Notes: a model not told the origin generated them from the sequence alone. A stretch of 64,000 nucleotides of DNA from JAGQKC01 sp965223675 (GCA_965223675.1 OZ245013.1:2728001-2792000); one strand, 5' to 3'; positions 1 to 8,696 are shown, numbered from the stretch's first letter. Translations and numbers: made by a program.

Positions 1-499
1 TTGAGGGGCCAAAGTCTGGCCTCCAGTTCAGATCGGAGGCTATTCGCTTCGATAACCCTTTCCGGCCACCTCGTCGTATCAGTTCTAACTGTCGCCACGG
101 CATACGAGATGAGGCTTCTGCATACAAAAACACCGGCATTTCTAATTCTGAACCTATCCTCTTTCCCAACTGCTGAGCCATGGTGATGCAATCATCCATC
201 GTGACGCCCTGGAGTGGAATAAAAGGAATCACATCTACCGCACCAACCCGAGGATGAACTCCTCGATGTTCGGACAAATCAATCAATTGTGCAGCAAGAC
301 AAACAAGTTGATAAGCCGCTTCCAGCATTGCCTCGGGACTACCACCTATCGTGAACACGGTACGGTGATGATCCGGATCAACATGCCGATCGAGTAATAC
401 AACATCGTCAACACCACGTACGACATCTGCCAAAGCATCAATCACGCCTCGATCACGTCCCTCACTTATGTTTGGCACACACTCAACAATATTTTTCAT
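1..499 (-). CDS. ftcD: Glutamate formimidoyltransferase, N-terminal part (cut by window start)
   Basis: The reverse strand reads open from an ATG at 499 to the window edge, giving 166 codons of an unfinished protein. It begins MKNIVECVPNISEGRD and continues through DPDHHRTVFTIGG and HRGVHPRVGAVDVIPF. These are the conserved N-terminal blocks of the formimidoyltransferase domain, which moves the formimino group from formiminoglutamate to tetrahydrofolate in histidine breakdown and one-carbon metabolism. The C-terminal half lies outside the window, so I cannot say whether a cyclodeaminase domain is fused; bacterial relatives are often the single-domain form. The gene is divergent from the dsrE-like gene at 672. 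The start is set by the family N-terminus; the ribosome binding site is weak. Confidence 0.9.
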   Translation of the reverse strand, partial: MKNIVECVPNISEGRDRGVIDALADVVRGVDDVVLLDRHVDPDHHRTVFTIGGSPEAMLEAAYQLVCLAAQLIDLSEHRGVHPRVGAVDVIPFIPLQGVTMDDCITMAQQLGKRIGSELEMPVFLYAEASSRMPWRQLELIRRGGRKGLSKRIASDLNWRPDFGPS

Positions 500-576
500 C
501 GCTATCCGTATGTTTGGGTTACCTTCTTTTAGACTCACGATGACTGAAGAGAAGAACTGAGCAGGGATCTCTTTTC

Positions 577-606
577 TTGACACCGAAAAAAACACCATAC
601 TATAGT
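577..606 (+). promoter_or_regulatory. Sigma-70-type promoter for the dsrE-tusA pair
   Basis: A perfect TTGACA lies at 577-582. It is followed after 18 bases by TATAGT (601-606), close to the consensus -10 box. The site lies 66 bases upstream of the DsrE start. The spacer is one base longer than ideal. It is judged by eye only. Confidence 0.5.
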
Positions 607-671
607 CTTTATAAGGATGACGAATACACTCAAGATTAAAAATAACTCCTATTTATCGAGGTAGGTGAACT

Positions 672-1202
672 ATGAATACGACTCAACTCGAGCCCACAGC
701 CACTCTTGCTGAGCTACAAGAGAAAAAACCGGACAGTGTCACGATCGTCTGTCTCAGCGGAGACATGGATAAAGCCATGGCCGCGTTCATTATCGCTACC
801 GGGGCGGCAGCCATGGGCATGAAAGTGACGATGTTCTTCACATTCTGGGGCTTGAATATTATTCGCAAGCCTGGCTCGACGAGTTCGGCCAAAGACTGGA
901 TGCGGAAGGCTTTTGGGTGGATCAATAAAGGTGGAACCGAAACCTTACCGTTGTCCCGTTTTCACTTTGGCGGCCTGGGTACGAATATGATGAAGAAAGT
1001 CATGAAGAACAATCGCATGCCAGGCATCGCCGAACTGTTGGAGACTGCACAAGATCTTGGCGTCAAGATGATTGCCTGCACGACCACCTTGGGAATGATG
1101 GGTATTTCAAAAGACACATTGATTGATGGAGTTGACCAGTTAGCCGGCGTCTCCACATACCTTGCTGAAGCCAAAAATGGCTCAGTGAATCTGTTCATTT
1201 AA
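672..1202 (+). CDS. DsrE/DsrF/DrsH-like sulfur-carrier family protein
   Basis: The 176-residue protein has the DsrE-like fold signature: a TIVCLSGDMDKAMAAFIIA block with Cys27, a hydrophobic second strand (VTMFFTFWG), and the C-terminal block MIACTTTLGMMG holding Cys136. In DsrE2/DsrE3 proteins the cysteine of this last block carries persulfide sulfur. The protein therefore probably passes sulfane sulfur to the TusA-like protein encoded 17 bases downstream. GAGGTAGGTG just before the ATG is a good ribosome binding site. Together with TusA this forms a two-gene unit ending at a strong terminator. Such pairs occur in sulfur oxidisers and in organisms needing cytoplasmic sulfur trafficking. No rhodanese or hdr genes are next to it, so the donor is unknown. 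Confidence 0.85.
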   Translation: MNTTQLEPTATLAELQEKKPDSVTIVCLSGDMDKAMAAFIIATGAAAMGMKVTMFFTFWGLNIIRKPGSTSSAKDWMRKAFGWINKGGTETLPLSRFHFGGLGTNMMKKVMKNNRMPGIAELLETAQDLGVKMIACTTTLGMMGISKDTLIDGVDQLAGVSTYLAEAKNGSVNLFI

Positions 1203-1219
1203 CGTTTGAGGATTGACCT

Positions 1220-1468
1220 ATGATAGAAGCCGATGTCAAACTCGATACGCTTGGATACTTTTGTCCCATGCCCATTATCATGACGTCTAAAAAAATCAAG
1301 GAACTTGTGCCGGGTCAAGTTCTAGAAGTGGCGTCCGATGACGAGGGCATCAAAAAAGATATGCCAGCCTGGTGTGAAACGACGGGTCATGAATGGGTTG
1401 GGTTAGAAGAAGCGGATGAAAACTCCGTCCACGTCTATAAAGCCTACGTCAAAAAAGCTGGCGGGTAA
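1220..1468 (+). CDS. TusA-family sulfurtransferase
   Basis: The 82-residue protein has the TusA signature near its N-terminus, LDTLGYFCPMPII, with the sulfur-carrying cysteine at residue 15 in the CPxP motif. The C-terminal part (DDEGIKKDMPAWCETTGHEW) fits the family beta-alpha-beta fold. TusA-like proteins relay persulfide sulfur to tRNA thiolation, molybdenum cofactor synthesis or dissimilatory sulfur enzymes. Its partner here is very likely the DsrE-like protein just upstream, since the two share one promoter and one terminator. GAGGATTGACCT before the ATG supports the start. A second cysteine (Cys53) lies in PAWCETTGH, as in many members. Confidence 0.9.
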   Translation: MIEADVKLDTLGYFCPMPIIMTSKKIKELVPGQVLEVASDDEGIKKDMPAWCETTGHEWVGLEEADENSVHVYKAYVKKAGG

Positions 1469-1492
1469 AGCACTTACAACTAGTAAAGCTTG

Positions 1493-1526
1493 AGCCGACG
1501 ATGGTAATGCCATCGTCGGCTTTTTT
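1493..1526 (+). terminator. Rho-independent terminator of dsrE-tusA
   Basis: A perfect 12-bp stem pairs 1493-1504 (AGCCGACGATGG) with 1510-1521. The loop is five bases (TAATG), and a run of six T follows directly. It lies 25 bases after the tusA stop codon. Confidence 0.93.
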
Positions 1527-1795
1527 ACTTTTAATAAAGAGTTTACAGTAGGCTTTCCCTAAATTTCCTAGGGTCTGACTTTTAACGTTAAATGTAGTTC
1601 TATATGATCTGACCTATCAGAGGTGTTCTGGATAAAAATACGTGGAACAATGTTTCTATGAGAACACCCTGTATTTTTCCATCTTCACCACAAATTTAGA
1701 ATCTGTTACACTATTAGTAAGCTACGATGGTACCCGATAACATTTCGTAACTCCATTAGCTAAGTCCAAGACCATCCAAACTGGAGGGCCATCTC

Positions 1796-1975
1796 ATGAA
1801 GCTCTTCGTTCAAATTTTTCCTACAGATGTTCAAGTGCTCGTAAGAAATTTTCTTCTGGCTTCATCTCTTTTGTTGACGATTATACTCCCTATCATGATC
1901 GCTGAAGGCTGTGTAAAACGTCCATCCTTGGAACCGACACCAGGAGTCGCGCCTCAGCAATTTTCAATTCCATAA
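1796..1975 (+). CDS. Small membrane or lipoprotein-like protein, 59 residues
   Basis: An ATG at 1796 follows a strong ribosome binding site (CTGGAGGGC, about 7 bases away). The 59-codon frame ends with TAA at 1973-1975. The product starts MKLFVQIFPTDVQVLVRNF, then has one hydrophobic helix (LLASSLLLTIILPIMI) ending in IAEGC, then a short proline-rich tail (KRPSLEPTPGVAPQQ). The Cys resembles a lipid-modified cysteine, but IAEGC is a poor lipobox because of the Glu at -2, so a simple membrane anchor is equally likely. I do not recognise the family. It stands alone between a terminator and the convergent barrel gene. Confidence 0.55.
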   Translation: MKLFVQIFPTDVQVLVRNFLLASSLLLTIILPIMIAEGCVKRPSLEPTPGVAPQQFSIP

Positions 1976-2143
1976 GAGTCTGATTGCTTATAGATCAGAA
2001 CCTGCAGTCGTACTGCCATGTAGTTTTCGAAATATTCGACCGTACCTCTGAATTAGGACTGGAAAACTAACCGTCTGTCACTGTCAGTCGACAGGATTCA
2101 TTCTCTGAACTCCATGACAGTTAGAGGCAGATAAGGTTTCGTA

Positions 2144-3289
2144 TTAGAATGTCAACGCTAATGAAAAGGACCCTAGCGCCCCTCGATCATCAAAGTCGTA
2201 TCCTGCTCCAACGTCAAATTGAAATGCCCACACACGAATACCTAACCCTGCCGTTGGCGTAAACCTAGATTTCGCATCTTCCACATTTTTTAAAACCCCA
2301 GCTCGTAGAATCACGACCTCAAAGAGGCCTTGTTCAACTCCAAGGCTGAGGACTCGACTTCTAATCCCAGGGACTAAAGTTTTATTCTTGGTAATATCTG
2401 CATCAAACGTTACAGTCGTAGAGGAAAAAGGAAGAAATGCTATTCCTCCACGAACCTGTGGACGCAATTTGAAACTTCCCCCGCCTGGCGCATTGAAGGA
2501 AGGTGTATTAAGGTCTTTTCCAATGACGCCAAGTTGCAACCAGGACACGGGGCGAATCAACGCTCCCACATCAATGCCGAATTCATAGGATGTCTTAGAA
2601 TCTTTCAATTCATCCGAAATATCAAAGTCGTCTTCTGCATTGTCAACATCGACACCCCGATTGTACGCGGCTCCTTGAATGACTTTACCCGTTACACCCA
2701 GCGAAATTTTCTTCTCCCAAAAGGCGTACGCGTAGGATACAGCTAATTGTCGAGCCTCAAGAAAATTCACCTGGAGTTCTCCATTGATATCCAATTCACT
2801 TCCTGACACTACCGCCGTTAACGGGGTCGTGGTAAAGGAACCTCCAGTGCCAACATCCGAAACATTGAGACCAATGAAATGATCGCCCCAATTGCCCTTT
2901 GCATATAGACCTACGGCAGCCAAAGCTGATAGTGAAGCATCATTTAAATTATCTAAGAGACCCTGCAGACGATTTTGATTGGCTGAAGAGATGTCAGAGT
3001 CATCAATATCATCAATATCTTCAAGTGTGTCGCGAATGCCTGCTCGATCAATGCCTTGTCCCGTGGCCTGCAGACGGATATCAATATTCTGAGAATGGGC
3101 AAGCCCGGCAGGGTTCCAATAGGTGGCTAGCGAATCGGTCGTGACCGCAACGCCGGCACCACCCATGCCAACTGCGCGTGGACCAACAATGACAAATTCA
3201 ACCGCTGCGCACAAAGCAGGAAAGACTAATGAAAAAACAAAGACGAAAGTCAGGAATCTGAGTGAACGGGGAAAAGGGCTACAAGACAT
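2144..3289 (-). CDS. Outer-membrane beta-barrel protein, TraF/PorV-like
   Basis: This is an exported barrel of about 381 residues. After a signal peptide (FLTFVFVFSLVFPALCAA) comes the block GPRAVGMGGAGVAVTTDSLA followed by TYWNPAGLA. That block is the N-terminal signature of the TraF/PorV/UPF0164-type FadL-like barrels. The chain ends in a beta-strand closing with Phe (GSFSLALTF), the usual recognition signal for the BAM machinery. An acidic Asp/Ser-rich stretch (DDIDDIDDSDISS) follows the signature. I place the start at the ATG at 3289 because AGGAGG sits at 3295-3300, six bases before it; an in-frame ATG eight codons upstream has no such site. The substrate is unknown. Confidence 0.82.
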   Translation of the reverse strand: MSCSPFPRSLRFLTFVFVFSLVFPALCAAVEFVIVGPRAVGMGGAGVAVTTDSLATYWNPAGLAHSQNIDIRLQATGQGIDRAGIRDTLEDIDDIDDSDISSANQNRLQGLLDNLNDASLSALAAVGLYAKGNWGDHFIGLNVSDVGTGGSFTTTPLTAVVSGSELDINGELQVNFLEARQLAVSYAYAFWEKKISLGVTGKVIQGAAYNRGVDVDNAEDDFDISDELKDSKTSYEFGIDVGALIRPVSWLQLGVIGKDLNTPSFNAPGGGSFKLRPQVRGGIAFLPFSSTTVTFDADITKNKTLVPGIRSRVLSLGVEQGLFEVVILRAGVLKNVEDAKSRFTPTAGLGIRVWAFQFDVGAGYDFDDRGALGSFSLALTF

Positions 3290-3776
3290 GCGAGCCTCCT
3301 TTGAAGTCAACATGACATATTCACAAAGCTAAGAAACCAATACTTAGAAGTGTAGCTTAGACCCTAAGAAGAAATATGCATAACGTCAAGTCAATTTTCG
3401 TAGCGGTGCGTTCTCCATTTCCCTATGCTCCATCATTCTCCCTCTTACTCAGCATAAAATCAGAGAAGAGAAGCACAGTGTCAGCGGATTCAATACTAAC
3501 GGCTAAGCTAAAATAGCTTGCTCCTTCTGTGATGAAGTCACAATGAGTTTCGTAAAGACACATTCGATAACATGTCCTTCCCATTCAACAATTTTTTGGT
3601 AATTCGGAATAGACATGACTTTTTGAAAAGAACTTTGCAAATAAAGAAGTACGGATTTCATTGATTCTAGAACCCGTACTATTTAAACTGTCGTGCCTAT
3701 TACTTCCTTATCACTAATAGCAGGAAATGCCTAAGGCGTATAATATTCATGGATGGCTTTTTAAGGAGGGCAAGGT
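3290..3776. other. Intergenic region between divergent barrel and PEP-CTERM genes
   Basis: There are 487 bases with no supportable gene. They include the ribosome binding site of the barrel gene at 3295-3300. A perfect TATAAT at 3739-3744 and the site TAAGGAGGG near 3761-3769 precede the PEP-CTERM gene, but no good -35 box lies at the right distance. I found no clear sigma-54 site. Confidence 0.4.
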
Positions 3777-4580
3777 ATGAAAAAATATTTTTGGCGAGTC
3801 AAACAAAAGAGAACACAGGTAGCAATATTCAGTGTCTTTAATGCTGCTTTATTTATTTTTCTATTAGGAATCATTTTTTTAGGTGTTGCTCCCTCTCATG
3901 CCCTAACGATCCCTGCTGCAGCCGCATTTGGAGTTGCAGATGATTGTGGAGGACCAGGGGGCGATTGTTTTCCTGGTGGTCAGGCAGGAATTGGCACTCA
4001 TTCTCATTTTAATTCCGGCACCTTAGACCTCGGGATTGTTCTCATTGACATTACCTCAGACCCCATACCGTTAACTATTATCGAAGAAGTCCGTGGATTA
4101 GCAGAATTCGATATTTCTAGATTGGGGAATTTCGCTTCGGCAACATTAGACTTTCAGACGAATATTAATGGTGGAAGCGATGACATTAATATGTTCACGT
4201 ATACTGGAAATAATGCCGAAGACTTATCCGATTTTCAAATTGCTACGACAGGATTCATTACTCAGTTTTCAACCGGTGGGCTTGAGGAAGGTGATATACT
4301 GAGCTTTGATGTGACATCATCGCTTCTTGAAGCGATTTCTGCTGGTGACGACTCTTTCGGGGTTAAGTTTCAAGTCAACCTCCCAACATTTGATCCCACA
4401 ACTATAATCAGTCAAGCATTTGGCCCGCACTCATTCAATCAATTTGAAATTAACACGGTTTCAGCCTTAATACCCGTTACAGCCGTTCCAGAACCAAGTT
4501 CTCTGCTCTCGTGGGCAACAGGACTCATTGGTGTAGGGCTAATCCGGCGGTGGCTTAAGAACGCCGGAAGCCGTTCTTAA
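3777..4580 (+). CDS. PEP-CTERM sorting-domain protein
   Basis: The 267-residue secreted protein carries a C-terminal PEP-CTERM tripartite signal: VPEPSS, then a hydrophobic helix (LLSWATGLIGVGLI), then a basic tail (RRWLKN). Exosortase recognises this signal, cuts it and attaches the protein to surface polysaccharide in biofilm-forming bacteria. The N-terminus is a long signal peptide with a basic start (KKYFWRVKQKR) and a hydrophobic core ending VAPSHA. The body is Gly/Asp rich and beta-like (CGGPGGDCFPGG, then a domain rich in T, S and D) with no known enzyme motif. TAAGGAGGG precedes the ATG. No exosortase lies in the window. The last codons form part of a long hairpin. Confidence 0.85.
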   Translation: MKKYFWRVKQKRTQVAIFSVFNAALFIFLLGIIFLGVAPSHALTIPAAAAFGVADDCGGPGGDCFPGGQAGIGTHSHFNSGTLDLGIVLIDITSDPIPLTIIEEVRGLAEFDISRLGNFASATLDFQTNINGGSDDINMFTYTGNNAEDLSDFQIATTGFITQFSTGGLEEGDILSFDVTSSLLEAISAGDDSFGVKFQVNLPTFDPTTIISQAFGPHSFNQFEINTVSALIPVTAVPEPSSLLSWATGLIGVGLIRRWLKNAGSRS

Positions 4581-4583
4581 GCC
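4552..4583 (+). terminator. Long hairpin across the PEP-CTERM stop codon
   Basis: A perfect 12-bp stem pairs GGCTTAAGAACG (4552-4563) with 4572-4583 around an 8-base loop. The TAA stop (4578-4580) is inside the 3' arm. No T-run follows, so it may act in mRNA stability or Rho-linked ending rather than as a classical terminator. Confidence 0.45.
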
Positions 4584-5146
4584 TAGTGAGTTATTTCCTC
4601 TTGATCTTTTCACACAACTCCCACGTCATTATGTGGCGAGGGGGATGACCAAGTATATCCTCATATCTCCAAGAGTTATTCCTTTGCCTCAGAGTTCTCG
4701 TATTCGTAGGATCAATAACGCCTCCTTCCGATTCTCCAAAAGAAAAAATCGGTGATGTATTCGTTATTCAACAAACACCAACATTTCATACTCTTTCTTG
4801 CCCATGAATAAAGACAGATGAGAAGATCAACTCGTTACTGCGGTCACGACTGTCTTAAGCAGATCTCACAAGAATGACGAGTGGTTCTTTCAAAGCATTT
4901 CACGGATCGATAGAGAAAGATAAACGAAGAAATCCTTCTAATTTCCTAAAACAGCTAAATTCTTGACTCTAAAAAACCAGGAAACTTTTTCTTTCATGCG
5001 AGTAAATCTTTTGGCAAATTCAGCCGAGGAAGGAGAGGACTCACTGTTTATCTCAAAAAATGACAACAAGGCTCAGCAATATCAACGAAAATAATTCAGA
5101 ACGTTGAAACAATCAAGCTTGTCCCATGCAAGAAGAGGAGCACCTC
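4584..5146. other. Intergenic region, no gene seen
   Basis: About 560 A/T-rich bases lie between the PEP-CTERM gene and the coiled-coil gene. I see no long frame, repeat or RNA gene. A ribosome binding site (GAGGAG, 5135-5140) belongs to the downstream gene. Confidence 0.4.
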
Positions 5147-5539
5147 ATGAATGCGAATAAGAACATTCAATCATTACTGGAAGAAATTGGAACAGCTTAT
5201 CAAAGCCTTGTCACCGAGAATATAGTTCTAAAAGAGAATATTGTCCACCGAGAAAACGAATTGCTGGCGGCGATTGACAACCTGAAAAATGAATTACAGA
5301 CGGTCAAGGATGATCGCGCTCAAGTTACGCGAGCTTTGCAAGACACTCAAAGCAAACTCGATCGATTTCATCCAGAAATGCAGACCCTCCATAATCAACT
5401 TGAACAAACAGAAGTAGAGATCAACACACTAACAATGGAAGTGTCTCAGAAAAATGAAGAAATACAGCAACTACACGATCAGATCAAAAAATCGACCACC
5501 TCAAAAGAGACGTCTACATCGTCGCTAGGAACATTCTAA
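5147..5539 (+). CDS. Small coiled-coil protein of unknown function
   Basis: The protein has about 130 residues, is charged, and is almost entirely predicted coiled coil from about residue 10 to 115. Heptad-like leucines recur in LLEEIGTAYQSL, LDRFHPEMQTLHNQLEQTE and EEIQQLHDQI. It has no signal peptide, membrane segment or cysteine. I use the ATG at 5147 because GAGGAG lies six bases before it; the in-frame ATG at 5126 lacks a site. It is convergent with the pentapeptide gene at 5625. The family is not recognised; a structural or polar-scaffold role is only a guess. Confidence 0.65.
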   Translation: MNANKNIQSLLEEIGTAYQSLVTENIVLKENIVHRENELLAAIDNLKNELQTVKDDRAQVTRALQDTQSKLDRFHPEMQTLHNQLEQTEVEINTLTMEVSQKNEEIQQLHDQIKKSTTSKETSTSSLGTF

Positions 5540-5624
5540 AAAATTCTCTAAGATATTCGTTCGCGTAAATTATTGGAGGAAGTGTACCCCTTAAGGCGCA
5601 CAGCAAATCTCTCTGCACAGACTG

Positions 5625-6344
5625 TCAAAACAAGTGAGGATACCCCTGGTGCAGTTGTTCATAGATCGTGAGGTCGAGTTGAGCATTCTGTAAGGATCGG
5701 ACTTTCGAGAGTTGTATGATGCTGAGATTTTGCGTTTCAATAAGAAATGCTCCTTCTAAATTGACATGAATAAATGAAGCTTTGTCAATGTTAGCTCCAT
5801 TGAGTTTAGATCGTTTCATGTCTGATTGGGCAAGATCGGCGCTACAGAGGTTTGCGCTACTCAGATCCGTGTCAGCAAGATCCGCACCTCGGATCTTGCT
5901 TTTTTCGAGATTGGCCTTAATCATGAGGGCCTTTGACAAGTTAACCAAATGAAGATTGGCCTCTGTTAAATTCGCCTCCGTTAAATCGGCTCCGCTAAAA
6001 TCAGTTTTCGCTAAATGCGCTCTTGAGAGATTGGCTCGAACCAGAATAACCTTGAGAAAATCGGCATCGCTCATATTGGCTTGACTGATATTCGCATTCG
6101 TTAAATTGGCTTCGACAAGACTGGATTCCGCTAAGTTCGCGCCCGATAACATTGCCTCTGCAAGAAAAGCCTCATCCAAATTTACGTCTTGAAGATTGGC
6201 CCCACTCAGATCAACTGCCGCCAGTTTCAATCCTGAAAGGTCGGCTCCGCTTAAATCAATACGAGTTGACGGGTTCTCTCGTCGCCAGGCGTTCCAAGTT
6301 TCACTACCTTGTTTAATGAGATGTAGTTGGTCCTTATCGGCCAC
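5625..6344 (-). CDS. Pentapeptide-repeat protein
   Basis: The 239-residue protein consists from about residue 28 to 205 of tandem A(D/N)LXX pentapeptides, for example LSGADLSGL, ANLTNANIS and ADLADTDLS. Such repeats fold into a four-sided right-handed beta helix. The family includes DNA mimics that protect gyrase (Qnr, MfpA) and many proteins of unknown role; nothing here decides the function. The N-terminal leader (LIKQGSETWNAWRRENP) is the common start of these proteins. The start is a GTG at 6344 with AAAGG upstream. There is no signal peptide, so it is probably cytoplasmic. Confidence 0.88.
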   Translation of the reverse strand: MADKDQLHLIKQGSETWNAWRRENPSTRIDLSGADLSGLKLAAVDLSGANLQDVNLDEAFLAEAMLSGANLAESSLVEANLTNANISQANMSDADFLKVILVRANLSRAHLAKTDFSGADLTEANLTEANLHLVNLSKALMIKANLEKSKIRGADLADTDLSSANLCSADLAQSDMKRSKLNGANIDKASFIHVNLEGAFLIETQNLSIIQLSKVRSLQNAQLDLTIYEQLHQGYPHLF

Positions 6345-6580
6345 TTGAATACCTTTAACACCTTGATAGTCGGATTATGGAGTGACGGCGTAGAATGCAT
6401 CTGAGGAACGCGTGGCCTGTCGTATATCGTGTTCACCGAGAACACTTTTAATCCTAGCCTATGAGTTTTTCTCACCTTTCGTATGAGCAATTGACGGCCA
6501 TCAGCCACTAAATATTTCAACCACCGCGTTCTAGGCTAGTCCTCTTTCCACTCATGGGCAACCATTTAGATTGGCCATGA

Positions 6581-6838
6581 TTAGGATTTATAGCGAAGTT
6601 TTAAGCAAAGGATCGTCACGGCCAAAATGAAGGTAATCCCATTGGCCGCAATAAGGGGGATATCATGTATTGAAACACCATAGATAATCCAAAGAATGAT
6701 TCCAGTACAGAGAGTCAGGAGCATACCAAGTGACACATCTTCCGCAGATCGAGTTTTCCAAGTTTTGATCAACTGCGGTAAAAACGCGATAGTCGTTAAG
6801 GCTCCTGCCATCAATCCTACTGTCGTGATACCATCCAT
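6581..6838 (-). CDS. SemiSWEET-family transporter (PQ-loop/MtN3)
   Basis: The 85-residue protein has three predicted membrane helices: TVGLMAGALTTIAFLPQ, LGMLLTLCTGIILWIIYGV and LIAANGITFILAVTILCL. The PQ motif lies in FLPQLIKTWKTRSAEDVSLG, exactly as in bacterial SemiSWEET sugar transporters, which act as dimers of three-helix units. Length and helix layout are typical. The SWEET family moves sugars by facilitated diffusion; the substrate here is not known. It stands alone, with 236 bases to the pentapeptide gene. Confidence 0.88.
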   Translation of the reverse strand: MDGITTVGLMAGALTTIAFLPQLIKTWKTRSAEDVSLGMLLTLCTGIILWIIYGVSIHDIPLIAANGITFILAVTILCLKLRYKS

Positions 6839-7294
6839 AAAAATCTTACCGCCTTACCATCTAATTCAAGTCCGTTCCTATCCGTCGGCGCAACTGCTAA
6901 CAACTTCCTCGGTTGACTCATGCATAACTTGACGATTGTATTCGAACCTAGCCGAACACTCTTATCGGCGCTCAATCACACGAATGGGCACTAAACACTA
7001 TTCTACTACAGACTAACAAGTGTTAATATAGGAACCCATATGCAGCTCCTTTTCCTGACGGCCGATGAACAGACGATCTTCATTCGAACTCAAACGACCT
7101 GTCACCTGGGCAGAAGACAATATCTCGAGTTCAGGCACTCATTGATAATTCTTTCATCCGTGCTGAACAAGCCTTTCTTTGTTTCCTGTAACAGCTTCTT
7201 AATTTCTCTTAAGAATTCTGCCAAAAAGACCTATACGATTGAGTGACTTTCCTCTATCATATGAAGAGAATAGTTTTATAAGGCAGGTGATGTC
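6839..7294. other. Intergenic region upstream of nfeD-like gene
   Basis: There are 456 bases with no confident gene. A 68-codon plus-strand frame (7040-7246) has AGGAAC before its ATG, but its composition is not protein-like and I do not call it. The region must hold the promoters for the divergent SemiSWEET gene and the NfeD/SPFH pair; I could not pick convincing boxes. Confidence 0.35.
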
Positions 7295-7768
7295 ATGATT
7301 TGGTGGTATTGGGCCTTACTCGGACTGGTTTTTCTCGGGTTGGAAATTCTGACCTTAGGTGGGCTCGGCAACTTCTACTTTCTCTTTTTTGGTACAGCAG
7401 CACTCGTAGTAAGCGCCGTTGTCTGGTTGGGGTTTGCCGAAGCTGCATGGAGTCAATGGGTTTTATTTGCAATCTTAGGTATCGTGTCATTATTAGCATT
7501 GAGACGTACCCTCCAGAGGAAGATTACACCTAAGAAACAAGACAAAACAAACGTGGACTCTCTTGTTGGCGAAGTCGCTACCGTGCTTGAAGATCTTCCT
7601 GGAAATGGAGCTGGGAAAGTCGAGCTTCACGGCTCAACATGGACCGCCTGTAATGCAGGAAACACAATGTTACAAAAAGGGCAACGAACTCAGGTTATTC
7701 GAGTCGATGGATTGACACTTTGGATTAAAGCTGAGTCACCTATTCGGGAGGAACAGCATGTCGGGTGA
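7295..7768 (+). CDS. NfeD-like membrane protein
   Basis: The 157-residue protein has three N-terminal membrane segments (WWYWALLGLVFLGLEILTL, NFYFLFFGTAALVVSAVVW, WVLFAILGIVSLLAL). After a basic linker comes a soluble OB-fold-like domain from about residue 88 (SLVGEVATVLEDLPGNGAGK). This is the short NfeD1b architecture, without the ClpP-class protease domain. NfeD proteins are encoded with SPFH/stomatin proteins and form membrane microdomain complexes with them. Here the next gene is exactly such a partner and overlaps by 11 bases, so co-translation is likely. AGGTGATG precedes the ATG. Confidence 0.9.
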   Translation: MIWWYWALLGLVFLGLEILTLGGLGNFYFLFFGTAALVVSAVVWLGFAEAAWSQWVLFAILGIVSLLALRRTLQRKITPKKQDKTNVDSLVGEVATVLEDLPGNGAGKVELHGSTWTACNAGNTMLQKGQRTQVIRVDGLTLWIKAESPIREEQHVG

Positions 7769-8696
7769 ATTAATGGTTGCCATATTTTTGGCCATTCTGG
7801 TCCTCATAATTTTAGCCAAGACGGCGGTGGTCGTTCCTCAACAGAGCGCCTATGTCGTCGAACGGCTGGGGAAATATTCTGCCACCATGGGGGCAGGCTT
7901 TCACATTCTCATCCCGTTCCTCGACGTCATTCGCTATAAACATACTCTCAAAGAAGTGGCGATGGACGTGCCAGAACAAGTCTGCATTACAAAAGATAAT
8001 GTCCAAGTTGGCGTTGATGGGGTACTCTATACGAAAGTGCTAGACGCTGAGCGTGCCTCTTATGGCATTACGGATTATCGCTTTGCCATTTCCCAGTTGG
8101 CCCAAACAACACTTCGAAGTGAGATTGGAAAGATTGATCTGGACCGAACCTTTGAAGAACGCACCAACATTAACATCCAAGTCGTCAATGAATTGGATAA
8201 GGCCTCGGCGCCATGGGGCATAAAAGTGTTACGCTACGAAATTCGAAATATTACGCCCCCTAAAGACGTACTGAATGCGATGGAAAAACAAATGCGGGCG
8301 GAGCGTGAAAAGCGTGCTGTCGTTTTGGCATCTGAAGGTGAAAGAGATGCCGTTATTAATAGTGCTGAAGGGGATAAACAGCAAGTTATTAAAGCTTCAG
8401 AAGCCAAAAAACTTCAGCAGATTAACGAAGCTGAAGGGCAGGCTCAGGCTATTTTAGCTATTGCCAACGCCACAGCCGAAGGAATTCGAAAAGTCGCCGA
8501 AGCTAATCGGATCCCGGGAGGTTACGAGGCCGTTCAACTCCGAGTCGCAGAACAATATATTAAAGAATTCGGTGAACTCGCCAAAGCCAGCAACACTTTG
8601 GTACTTCCCGCTAGTGTGTCGGACGTGGGTTCGATGATCGCGCTTGCCATGAACGTGATCAATAAGAAGCCGGGATCTGCCCCATCTACCACTTAG
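7758..8696 (+). CDS. SPFH/band 7 (stomatin-like, QmcA-type) protein
   Basis: The 312-residue protein has one N-terminal membrane helix (MVAIFLAILVLIILAKTAVV) and then a full SPFH domain (VVPQQSAYVVERLGKYSATM, DVPEQVCITKDNVQVGVDGV, LRSEIGKIDLDRTFEERTNI). A long charged Ala/Glu coiled-coil arm follows (residues about 175-250, AEREKRAVVLASEGERD). These features match stomatin/QmcA proteins, which form large ring oligomers in membranes. GGGAGGAACAGC before the ATG gives a strong start inside the nfeD frame. The NfeD-SPFH pair is a common operon whose exact role is still loosely defined (membrane organisation, protease regulation). Confidence 0.93.
   Translation: MSGELMVAIFLAILVLIILAKTAVVVPQQSAYVVERLGKYSATMGAGFHILIPFLDVIRYKHTLKEVAMDVPEQVCITKDNVQVGVDGVLYTKVLDAERASYGITDYRFAISQLAQTTLRSEIGKIDLDRTFEERTNINIQVVNELDKASAPWGIKVLRYEIRNITPPKDVLNAMEKQMRAEREKRAVVLASEGERDAVINSAEGDKQQVIKASEAKKLQQINEAEGQAQAILAIANATAEGIRKVAEANRIPGGYEAVQLRVAEQYIKEFGELAKASNTLVLPASVSDVGSMIALAMNVINKKPGSAPSTT

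Noticed and set aside
1..186. Plus-strand open frame of 61 codons at the window start
   Set aside because: It is antisense to a clear formimidoyltransferase frame.
3716..3776. Sigma-54 promoter for the PEP-CTERM gene
   Set aside because: I looked for a GG-N10-GC pair; the nearest match (AGGAAATGCCTAAGG) does not have the required GC, so it is not called.
7040..7246. 68-codon plus-strand frame upstream of the NfeD-like gene
   Set aside because: AGGAAC precedes the ATG, but the protein has no recognisable pattern and an odd composition; most likely chance.
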